A stretch of 64,000 nucleotides of DNA from Clostridiales bacterium (lineage in GTDB: Bacteria; Bacillota; Clostridia; Oscillospirales; Acutalibacteraceae). Of this stretch, positions 31,993 to 39,289 are shown piece after piece. A program made the translations under genes and the position numbers. The stretch spans positions 372,001 to 436,000 of the forward strand of contig JAHZDE010000001.1 in the NCBI GenBank assembly GCA_019422525.1, given 5' to 3'. Each line of letters begins with the position of its first letter. The stretch's first letter is position 1. The notes below the pieces were generated by a model. That model made no database searches, was not told the origin of the DNA, and saw nothing but the letters and a program-made list of their open reading frames with translations.

Positions 31993-32394
31993 GAAATGGT
32001 GGGCGCTATCGTCTATCAGCTTACCCGGAATGTCAGCCCGGAAGATATTAAAAAAGCCGGTTGGGACGCCTATTTTGTAGACCATACCACCGGCGTATAT
32101 CCTGTTGCAGCCAGCGGTACTCCTTTCAGTGCAGATGGTATTGCGGTAACGGGAGACCCCATTGCCGATTTGAACGAAAACCTGGCGGCAGAACAAAAAG
32201 CACGGTTGACGTATGACAATATCCTTCGGTATGCAGATGACCCGGATGTGCGGGACCCCATTAAATTCCTTCGGGAAAGAGAAATTGTCCACTATCAGCG
32301 GTTTGGAGAAGGACTTCGGATTTTAACTGACAAGCTGGATAGCAGGAATTTTTATGCTTTTAACCCCTCTTTTGATAAGAAAAAGAAAAAGTAA
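31969..32394 (+). CDS. cotJC: CotJC C-terminal part (manganese-catalase-like), separated by the element
   Basis: 141 codons continuing CotJC from G-T-E-E-L-G-H-L-E through F-V-D-H-T-x-G-V-Y-P, T-G-D-P-I-A-D, A-A-E-Q-K-A-R, R-E-R-E-I-V-H-Y-Q-R-F-G-E and F-Y-A-F-N-P-S-F-D to a Lys-rich end. E and H of E-x2-H and R-E-x-x-H are the di-manganese ligands of this family. It has no ribosome site or start of its own; an ATG at 31945 lies in element sequence and is probably unused. Joined to 23618-23800 it gives a 202-aa coat protein of normal family length. A hairpin terminator follows at 32397-32423. Confidence 0.92.
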   Translation, partial: GTEELGHLEMVGAIVYQLTRNVSPEDIKKAGWDAYFVDHTTGVYPVAASGTPFSADGIAVTGDPIADLNENLAAEQKARLTYDNILRYADDPDVRDPIKFLREREIVHYQRFGEGLRILTDKLDSRNFYAFNPSFDKKKKK

Positions 32395-32396
32395 AA

Positions 32397-32423
32397 TAGT
32401 GGGGCCGTGGAACGGCTCCACTA
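32397..32423 (+). terminator. Hairpin after cotJC
   Basis: A 12-bp stem, TAGTGGGGCCGT / ACGGCTCCACTA, with a 3-nt loop and one G-U pair. The U-tract is poor, but the position directly after the cotJC stop fits the operon end. Confidence 0.6.
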
Positions 32424-32581
32424 CATAAAATTGTCATGCCTTTTGTCTATGGATGAGGATATGTGATAGATATTAGACACAAAAGGAAAGTTGGAGTATA
32501 ATAAGAAAAAGGAGATTTTCCAGCGGCTGTAATGAGGGAAGCTCCGGCTGATTTTTATTGATTCCATTGGAGGCATTGTAC

Positions 32582-33427
32582 ATGAAAACCTATCGGAATG
32601 ATACCTTTGACCAGGAACGCGCTTTATATGGCATCCATGACGCTCAAGTTATTGGGTGTGTTTTTGATGGACCAGCTGATGGAGAGTCGGCGCTGAAGGA
32701 GTGTGGAAATATCCGGGTGGAAAATTGCGATTTTCGGCTTCGGTATCCACTATGGCACGTAACGGACGGTGTGGTTGAAAATTCCCGGATGACCGAAGGG
32801 TGCCGTGCAGCCCTCTGGTATGATAAAAACATCATTTTACGCAATTGCCGGATGGAAGGTATCAAGGCGCTGCGGGAATGTGATGATACAACGGTGGAAA
32901 ACTGTGATATTTCGTCGCAGGAATTTGGCTGGATTTGTCGGGGAATGAAGATTCGAGACACCAAGCTGGTTTCGGAGTATCCCTTTTTCCAAAGCCGGAA
33001 CTTGGAAATTGATGGACTGACCATGCAGGGAAAATATTCTTTTCAGTACGTAGAAAATATGACGATCCGTAATTCCAATTTGGACACGAAGGACGCTTTC
33101 TGGCATAGTAAAAATGTGACGGTGGAGGACAGCGTGGTAAAGGGTGAGTATCTTGGATGGTATTGTGAAAACCTGACCCTGCGCCGCTGCCGGATTATCG
33201 GGACACAGCCGTTGTGCTATGCTAAGGGCTTGGTGTTGGAAGACTGTGAAATGGAAAACTGCGATTTGTCCTTTGAATACAGCGATGTACAAGCTGAGGT
33301 AAAAGGAGAAATTGAGAGCGTCAAAAATCCGCGCAGCGGCCATATTGTGGCTGACTCCATTGGTGAGATTATTCTGGATGAGCATCGTCCTACTGAAACA
33401 TCATGCAGCATTGAAACACGGGCATAA
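32582..33427 (+). CDS. DUF3737 right-handed beta-helix protein
   Basis: A 281-aa protein made of short repeating strands (I-R-V-E-N-C-D-F, V-V-E-N-S-R-M, I-I-L-R-N-C-R-M, T-V-E-N-C-D-I, L-T-L-R-R-C-R-I), a pectate-lyase-like beta helix with Asn/Cys ladders typical of the DUF3737 family. No catalytic site is recognised and there is no signal peptide. TTGGAGG eight bases before ATG 32582 decides the start; the longer frame from 32558 lacks a site. Function unknown. Confidence 0.85.
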   Translation: MKTYRNDTFDQERALYGIHDAQVIGCVFDGPADGESALKECGNIRVENCDFRLRYPLWHVTDGVVENSRMTEGCRAALWYDKNIILRNCRMEGIKALRECDDTTVENCDISSQEFGWICRGMKIRDTKLVSEYPFFQSRNLEIDGLTMQGKYSFQYVENMTIRNSNLDTKDAFWHSKNVTVEDSVVKGEYLGWYCENLTLRRCRIIGTQPLCYAKGLVLEDCEMENCDLSFEYSDVQAEVKGEIESVKNPRSGHIVADSIGEIILDEHRPTETSCSIETRA

Positions 33428-33444
33428 ATGGAGAAAATTGATAA

Positions 33445-33475
33445 GGGACTCTGTCATTTTGGCAGAGCCCTTTTT
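33445..33475 (+). terminator. Terminator after DUF3737 gene
   Basis: GGG-a-CTCTG (33445-33453) pairs with CAGAGCCC (33463-33470), followed by five T. The rest of the gap to 33638 shows nothing I can name. Confidence 0.75.
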
Positions 33476-33638
33476 CTATCCAAGGGACTAAAGGACAAAT
33501 CACGGCACGAAAAATCGTATTTGCCAGAAAAAAAAGGGCTGCTTTATGGGATTTTGCTATTCTGTCAGTTGCGCCGGAGCCGTTGGTGTGGTATGATTAA
33601 ATTTCAGAAAAGCGACCATTTTGAAATAAGGAAAGGTT

Positions 33639-34727
33639 GTGGTTTCTTCTATGAAAAAGAACGTTGCCGTGCTTTTTGGAGGATGTTCTTCCGAGCATGA
33701 GGTTTCCCTGATGTCTGCCAGCTATATTCTGCGACAGCTGGATGAGGAAAAATATAATGTGATTGCACTGGGCATCACCAAAGATGGGCGATGGCTGCTG
33801 TATCCAGGTCCCGTGGATGCGCTGCCGGATGGAAGCTGGGAAAAAGATCCTGGCTGTAAGCCCGCATTTCTTAGTCCTGACCGCGTTACCCGTGGAATTG
33901 TAGTTCTGGGCGGTGACGGCGTGCAGGTAATCCCGGTGGATGTAATCGTGCCGGTACTCCATGGCAAAAACGGTGAAGATGGTACGATGCAAGGACTGTT
34001 TGCCTTGGCAGGCATTCCCTATGTGGGATGCGATACGCTTTCCTCTGCCGTTTGCATGGATAAGGCGGTGGCTCATTCCCTTTTGACCAATGTGGGAATT
34101 GAGCAGGCACATTATCTGTGGTTCTTCGCCTATCGCTATGAGGCAGCAGCAGAGACGATTAAAAATAAAATTGCTCAGCGTCTGGATTTCCCGGTATTTG
34201 TCAAACCTGCCAATGCCGGCTCTTCCGTTGGCGTCAGCAAGGTGAATTCCATTGAAGAGTTGGACGAAGCCGTGGCAAAAGCTGCCCGGGAAGACAGTAA
34301 AATCGTGGTGGAAGAGGGAATTGTTGGCCAGGAAGTGGAGTGTGCTGTTTTGGGCAATGAATACCCCGAGGCCTCTATTGTCGGTGAAATCGGCGCTTCC
34401 GCTGAGTTCTACGATTATGACGATAAATATAAAAACGGCACTTCCCAGCTGTATATCCCGGCGCGGCTTTCTGAAGAAACCGTCGAAGAAATCCGTAAAA
34501 CAGCAGTTCGTGCTTATCGGATGCTGGGCTGTAAGGGACTTGCTCGAGTGGATTTCTTTGTTCGCAAGTCTGACGGCAAGGTGCTGCTCAATGAACTGAA
34601 TACACTTCCGGGCTTTACCTCTATCAGTATGTATCCGAAGCTCTGGGAGGCCTGTGGTGTTTCTGGCAAAGAACTGATGGATAAACTCATCGACTATGCT
34701 ATGAAGGCAGCCGGTGTAGAGGGATAA
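33639..34727 (+). CDS. ddl: D-alanine--D-alanine ligase
   Basis: A 362-aa ATP-grasp enzyme making D-Ala-D-Ala for peptidoglycan. The N-terminus is V-A-V-L-F-G-G-C-S-S-E-H-E-V-S (usually G-G-R-S; Cys here). The ATP-grasp loop is K-P-A-N-A-G-S-S-V-G-V, and the metal/ligand segments are V-E-E-G-I and L-N-E-L-N-T-L-P-G-F-T. GTG 33639 has TAAGGA six bases upstream; ATG 33651 is the alternative and gives the usual M-K-K-N-V-A-V start. murI follows 37 bp later, a wall-precursor pairing. Confidence 0.94.
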   Translation: MVSSMKKNVAVLFGGCSSEHEVSLMSASYILRQLDEEKYNVIALGITKDGRWLLYPGPVDALPDGSWEKDPGCKPAFLSPDRVTRGIVVLGGDGVQVIPVDVIVPVLHGKNGEDGTMQGLFALAGIPYVGCDTLSSAVCMDKAVAHSLLTNVGIEQAHYLWFFAYRYEAAAETIKNKIAQRLDFPVFVKPANAGSSVGVSKVNSIEELDEAVAKAAREDSKIVVEEGIVGQEVECAVLGNEYPEASIVGEIGASAEFYDYDDKYKNGTSQLYIPARLSEETVEEIRKTAVRAYRMLGCKGLARVDFFVRKSDGKVLLNELNTLPGFTSISMYPKLWEACGVSGKELMDKLIDYAMKAAGVEG

Positions 34728-34764
34728 GCTTTGGCTTTTGTGATAGAAAGGATTGGTTGCAAAC

Positions 34765-35589
34765 ATGGATAACCGCCCTATCGGCGTTTTTGATTCCGGG
34801 CTGGGAGGGTTGACTGCTTTTAAAGCCCTTTCCGCTTTGCTGCCCCATGAAGATATTGTCTATTTTGGAGACACCGGGCGAGTTCCTTATGGTACCCGCA
34901 GCCGGGAGACCATTGTAAAATATGCCCGGCAGGATATGGCGTTTCTTCAATCCCAAAATGTCAAAATGATTTTGGCAGCCTGTGGTACTGTTAGTTCTGT
35001 GGCAGGTCCGAAAGGGGAACTGCTCAGCGACACGCTCAATGTTCCGTTTGTAGGCGTATTGCGTCCCACTGCCCGCGAAGCGGCCACAGCCACCAGAAAT
35101 GGGAAAATTGGGGTGCTGGGAACCACCGCAACCATTCGGAGCGGTTCTTATCAAAAAGAGCTTGCGGCTATCAATCCGGATTTCCAGGTGATTGGACAGG
35201 ATTGCCCCTTGTTTGTCCCGTTGGTGGAAAATGGATTTGTGCAGCCGGAAGATCCCATTACCCGATTAACGGTGGAGCGGTATCTGGCACCGGTGAAAGA
35301 GGCTGGTGTGGATACCCTGATTTTGGGTTGCACCCACTATCCCATTATTGCACCGGTCATCTCTCAGGTGATGGGGGAAGGGGTAACCCTGATTAACAGC
35401 GGAAGAGAAGCTGCACGTCATTGTGTAGCGCTGTTGGAGCAGATGAACCTGCTTACTGGGCATCGTGGAGCGGGACGGCATCATTTTTATGTCAGTGACC
35501 GTACCGAGGGGTTTTCCGGTGTGGCAGGAATCTTTTTGGAACAGGATGTACAGGGAGAAGTTTCTCACATTGATATTGACCGCTATTGA
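34765..35589 (+). CDS. murI: Glutamate racemase
   Basis: A 274-aa cofactor-independent racemase giving D-Glu for peptidoglycan. Signatures: V-F-D-S-G-L-G-G-L at the N-terminus, Y-F-G-D-T-G-R-V-P-Y-G, first catalytic Cys in A-C-G-T-V-S-S (most family members have A-C-N-T), second in L-G-C-T-H-Y-P. The start ATG follows GAAAGGA. It lies directly after ddl. Confidence 0.94.
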   Translation: MDNRPIGVFDSGLGGLTAFKALSALLPHEDIVYFGDTGRVPYGTRSRETIVKYARQDMAFLQSQNVKMILAACGTVSSVAGPKGELLSDTLNVPFVGVLRPTAREAATATRNGKIGVLGTTATIRSGSYQKELAAINPDFQVIGQDCPLFVPLVENGFVQPEDPITRLTVERYLAPVKEAGVDTLILGCTHYPIIAPVISQVMGEGVTLINSGREAARHCVALLEQMNLLTGHRGAGRHHFYVSDRTEGFSGVAGIFLEQDVQGEVSHIDIDRY

Positions 35590-35610
35590 AAAGAAGAAAA
35601 GGATTACCAT

Positions 35611-36039
35611 ATGAAGGAAGATTATATGATTTCCATCGTGGGAAAACAGCAGGTGGATGGTGAAACCGGAGAAATCCGTATTGATACGCTGGGTTCCTAT
35701 GTGCGAAAGGGCGACCATTGGTACATCGCCTATAAAGAATATGATGAAGAAGACCCGAACCGTTATCAAACTTCCATTTTGAAGGTAGAAAGAAACGATA
35801 AAATGACGCTGATGCGGGACAATTCCGCAACCCGCCTGATTTTGGAAAAAGGGAAGCGCCATTTGTGCCAATATAATACAGGGTATGGACAGTTGATGGT
35901 TGGGGTCTTTACCAGCAGTTTTGTTTCTACACTGGGAGAAAGTGGAGGCACACTGCAGGTGCGCTATACGCTGGATATCAATTCCAATCTTTCCAGCAAC
36001 AATGAAATTTCCATTACGGTGAAGGAGGCCGCAACATAA
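35611..36039 (+). CDS. DUF1934 (YwiB-like) small beta-barrel protein
   Basis: A 142-aa protein of the DUF1934/YwiB family, a calycin-like beta barrel. Visible are G-K-Q, a Y-I-A-Y-K-E-Y segment, Y-N-T-G-Y-G-Q-L-M-V-G-V and a C-terminal Y-T-L-D-I-N-S-N. It is usually encoded just before argS, as here: the argS ATG follows its stop immediately. Function unknown. Confidence 0.85.
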   Translation: MKEDYMISIVGKQQVDGETGEIRIDTLGSYVRKGDHWYIAYKEYDEEDPNRYQTSILKVERNDKMTLMRDNSATRLILEKGKRHLCQYNTGYGQLMVGVFTSSFVSTLGESGGTLQVRYTLDINSNLSSNNEISITVKEAAT

Positions 36040-37767
36040 ATGTCTAAACTGGTACAGCAGGCGACGGAGGAACTCCGGAGCGCCATTGTCAACAGCATAG
36101 AAAAAGCAATCGAAGCCGGAGATCTGCCTCAGGCCGAGGTTCCCGCATTTAATCTGGAAATTCCCGCAGACCGCAGTCACGGTGACTGGTCTTGTAATGC
36201 CGCTATGGTGGGGGCACGGGCATTTCATGCCGCACCCCGCAAAATTGCAGAAGCCATTGCTTCTCACTTGGATTTGTCCCATACTTATTTTGAAAAAGTG
36301 GAAATTGCCGGACCTGGCTTTTTGAATTTCTTTTTCAGCCCTCGTTTTCAGAGCGATGTACTGCGGGATATTCTGGCCAAGGGAGCAGAGTATGGACGCA
36401 GTGATTATGGCCAGGGTAAAAAGGTAATGGTGGAGTTTGTATCTGCCAACCCCACCGGTCCCATGCACATGGGTAATGCCCGCGGCGGCGCACTGGGTGA
36501 CTGCCTGGCCGCTGTGCTGGACGCTGCCGGATACAATGTGTGGCGTGAGTTCTATGTAAATGATGCCGGAAATCAGATTGAGAAATTTGGTTTGTCTTTG
36601 AGCATTCGCTATCAGCAGTTGTTTGCCGGGGAAAATGCTCCGGAGCTGCCTGAAGACAGCTATCACGGCGAGTACATCACGGATTTTGCCAAGGCTTATG
36701 CAGATATTCACGGTGACGAGCTGATGAGCAAAACCGAGGAGGAGCGGCGTCATGCGCTGGTTTCCTTTGCACTGCCTCAGAACATTGCCAAAATGAAGGC
36801 GGACATGAAGAAGTACCGCATTGAATACGATGAGTGGTTCCTGGAAAGCCGGCTGCACGAAGACGGCGAAGTGCAGGCTGTGGTGGATTTGCTGACAGAA
36901 AAGGGCCTGACCTATGAGCAAGACGGCGCTATCTGGTATAAAGGCGCAGATTTCACAGCCAAATATGCCAAAGTAAAGACCAAGGATGATGAGCAGCCCA
37001 AGGATGAAGTGTTGGTGCGTCAGAACGGTAACCCCACTTATATGACGGCTGACATCGCTTATCATAAGAATAAATTTGACCGCGGCTTTGAGCGCTGCAT
37101 TGACGTTTGGGGTGCTGACCATCACGGCCATGTGGCCCGGATGAAGGGTGCCATGGACGCAATCGGCCTGGACGGCGAAAAGCTGGACGTGGTACTGATG
37201 CAGCTGGTGCGGCTGATGAAAGACGGCGTGCCGATCCGTATGAGCAAGCGTACCGGTAAGGCTATTCAGCTTTCCGATTTGCTGGATGAGGTTCCGGTGG
37301 ATGCTGCTCGTTTCTTCTTCAATATGCGGGAAGCCAATTCGGCAGTGGACTTCGATCTGGATCTGGCTATCCAGCAGGATTCCCAGAACCCGGTTTACTA
37401 TGTCCAGTATGCTCATGCCCGGATTTGCAGCATTCTGAAATCTCTGGCTGCCGAGGGGATCTCTCCCAGAGAGTGCAGCGATGAGGAGTTGGCATTGCTG
37501 ACGGCTCCGGAAGAAGTGGAGTTGATTCGGCACCTGTCCGCTTATACCGATGAAATTATTGCTGCCGCACGGGATTATGACCCGGCGCGGATTACCCGTT
37601 ATGTGATTACCGCTGCCACTCTGTTCCATAAGTTTTATAACGCCTGCCGCGTAAAAGGTGTGGATGAAAGCCTGAGTGCTGCCCGGTTGACATTGTGTCT
37701 GGCTGCGAAAACCGTGATTTGCAATGTGCTGAATCTGATGAAGATTACCGTACCGGAAAGCATGTAA
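36040..37767 (+). CDS. argS: Arginyl-tRNA synthetase
   Basis: A 575-aa class I synthetase charging tRNA-Arg. The Arg_tRNA N-terminal domain (about 1-90) precedes the HIGH-type motif in N-P-T-G-P-M-H-M-G-N-A-R. W-G-A-D-H-H-G-H-V-A-R follows, and the KMSKS counterpart is R-M-S-K-R-T-G. A DALR anticodon-binding domain ends the protein. AAGGAGG inside the end of the DUF1934 gene drives its ATG, which abuts that stop, so the genes are coupled. Confidence 0.96.
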   Translation: MSKLVQQATEELRSAIVNSIEKAIEAGDLPQAEVPAFNLEIPADRSHGDWSCNAAMVGARAFHAAPRKIAEAIASHLDLSHTYFEKVEIAGPGFLNFFFSPRFQSDVLRDILAKGAEYGRSDYGQGKKVMVEFVSANPTGPMHMGNARGGALGDCLAAVLDAAGYNVWREFYVNDAGNQIEKFGLSLSIRYQQLFAGENAPELPEDSYHGEYITDFAKAYADIHGDELMSKTEEERRHALVSFALPQNIAKMKADMKKYRIEYDEWFLESRLHEDGEVQAVVDLLTEKGLTYEQDGAIWYKGADFTAKYAKVKTKDDEQPKDEVLVRQNGNPTYMTADIAYHKNKFDRGFERCIDVWGADHHGHVARMKGAMDAIGLDGEKLDVVLMQLVRLMKDGVPIRMSKRTGKAIQLSDLLDEVPVDAARFFFNMREANSAVDFDLDLAIQQDSQNPVYYVQYAHARICSILKSLAAEGISPRECSDEELALLTAPEEVELIRHLSAYTDEIIAAARDYDPARITRYVITAATLFHKFYNACRVKGVDESLSAARLTLCLAAKTVICNVLNLMKITVPESM

Positions 37768-37795
37768 TCAGGGTGTTGTAAGAAAGGATCGTGCC

Positions 37796-39001
37796 ATGAG
37801 CTTCCCGTTTTCTCTTCCGGCTATTATTGCTACCCCATCGGCTTCGATGGCTCGGATAGTGCCTCCCGGGGAATGCCCTGAACAGTGGTATTACCGGCAT
37901 CCGGAAGTGATTTCTCAAATGTTTACCCAAGCCAAGAATAGCGGCGCTTCGCTGCTGCTTGCCCCCACTGCAGGAGGTAATGGAGCAGCTTTAGCAGAAT
38001 TTGGCCTGAAGGACTCTATGAAAGAGTTGAATTTTGAGCTGATGCGTCTGTCGAAAAAAGCCGCTGAGCCGCTTGGACTGCCGGTGGGAGGTATGCTTGG
38101 ACCTACTGGGCTTTTTGTACCGCCCCTGGGAGAAGAGGACTTTGATGATATTTACGAATTGTACCGGGCACAGGTTCACGAATTGGTAAAAGCCGGAGCC
38201 GATTTCCTGTTTTTGTCGGGGCATCAGTGCCTTTCCGATTTGCGAGCCGCTATGCTGGCTGCGAAGCGGAAGAAGTTACCGGTACTTGCCACTCTAACGG
38301 TGGATTCTTCGGGAAAAACCTTATCAGGCGGTACACTTTTGCCGGCGGTGATTGTGCTGCAGGCTATGGGCGCCGATGCTGTGGGGCTGGAAGGCAATCT
38401 GACCCCTGGGCAAATGCTGGAAATGCTGAAGGATGTGCTTCCTCATGCCAGTATTCCTTTGATTGCTTTGCCGGAGGCTGAAGATGAGGATGGCGTGCCC
38501 CTTCCGCCAGATGTATTTGCCAAGCAGTGTATGGCTTTCCTGGATGCAGGGATTCCTCTGTTGGGCGGGGCTTATTTGACAAACAAACAGTTGGCGGCCT
38601 TGGGAGCCTGTGACTTTTCAAGGAAGATTCCCAGCGACCTTTATGAGGATGCCGATAACTACGCAGCTGCCATTGAATCGGAAGCGTTTTTCTTGGGAGA
38701 TGATATCATTCTCAGCGAGCCGTTTGACTGTAACGGAGGGCTGGCAGAGGATTTGATAGATATTGATGATGAGGTAGCCAATGCTACTTTGGTCCGTATT
38801 GAAACGCCGGATGACGCCCAGTGGCTGGCAAAAGAAGCTGCCATGACCAGGCAGCCAATTGCTGTACAAACCGACAGTTTGCCGGTTTTGGAAGCAGCAC
38901 TGCGATATTTTCCCGGCCGTTTGATTATTGACAGCGACTGTGAGTTGGAGGAAGAGGTTGTTTCTCCGTTGGCGGCTAAATATGGAGCTATTTTATATTG
39001 A
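37796..39001 (+). CDS. Homocysteine S-methyltransferase-like protein lacking zinc ligands
   Basis: A 401-aa protein. Residues about 1-270 align with the homocysteine-methyltransferase barrel of MetH (D-L-R-A-A-M-L-A-A-K; G-A-D-A-V-G). The family zinc cysteines are absent: the first Cys position reads G-L-E-G-N-L-T-P, and the G-G-C-C-G-T motif reads G-G-A-Y-L-T near residue 257. The C-terminus resembles only the beginning of the pterin-binding domain (P-G-R-L-I-I-D-S, then L-A-A-K-Y-G-A) and then stops. The frame is fully open, so it looks like a maintained pseudo-enzyme, role unknown. It starts 28 bp after argS behind AAGGA. Confidence 0.75.
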   Translation: MSFPFSLPAIIATPSASMARIVPPGECPEQWYYRHPEVISQMFTQAKNSGASLLLAPTAGGNGAALAEFGLKDSMKELNFELMRLSKKAAEPLGLPVGGMLGPTGLFVPPLGEEDFDDIYELYRAQVHELVKAGADFLFLSGHQCLSDLRAAMLAAKRKKLPVLATLTVDSSGKTLSGGTLLPAVIVLQAMGADAVGLEGNLTPGQMLEMLKDVLPHASIPLIALPEAEDEDGVPLPPDVFAKQCMAFLDAGIPLLGGAYLTNKQLAALGACDFSRKIPSDLYEDADNYAAAIESEAFFLGDDIILSEPFDCNGGLAEDLIDIDDEVANATLVRIETPDDAQWLAKEAAMTRQPIAVQTDSLPVLEAALRYFPGRLIIDSDCELEEEVVSPLAAKYGAILY

Positions 39002-39010
39002 TTTGAATTG

Positions 39011-39061
39011 AAAAACAGGATGTGCCTTTGCGGTTGTTTCGCATCAGCACATCCTGTTTTT
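39011..39061 (+). terminator. Terminator after methyltransferase-like gene
   Basis: Perfect 15-bp arms AAAAACAGGATGTGC (39011-39025) / GCACATCCTGTTTTT (39047-39061) with a possible inner TGCG/CGCA stem. Confidence 0.88.
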
Positions 39062-39189
39062 GTTCTCTTAAAGTGTTGTCTCCTTTTGGTCCTCCACTTT
39101 TCACATTCCCTCTTCTGATATTCTTGACAAACTTCTCAAATAGTGGCAAAATTCGGTAAAAAAATCTGAATGGATATTCGTTTTTTTGA

Positions 39190-39218
39190 TTGAAAAATTC
39201 ATTTTTGGTGGTTATAAT
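39190..39218 (+). promoter_or_regulatory. Promoter of pyruvyl transferase fusion gene
   Basis: TTGAAA (39190-39195), 17 bp, TATAAT (39213-39218), in a strongly AT-rich stretch (39070-39289) that shows no other feature. Confidence 0.65.
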
Positions 39219-39289
39219 AATAAAAATTTCCAATGAGATTCCGCATATAATATGGGAAATTCCTACTGAAGGGGGCTGTATATAAAGAT

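Noticed and set aside
35266..37629. A 787-codon minus-strand frame opposite DUF1934 and argS
   Set aside because: It crosses two well-supported genes and a coupled gene junction, with no protein signature.
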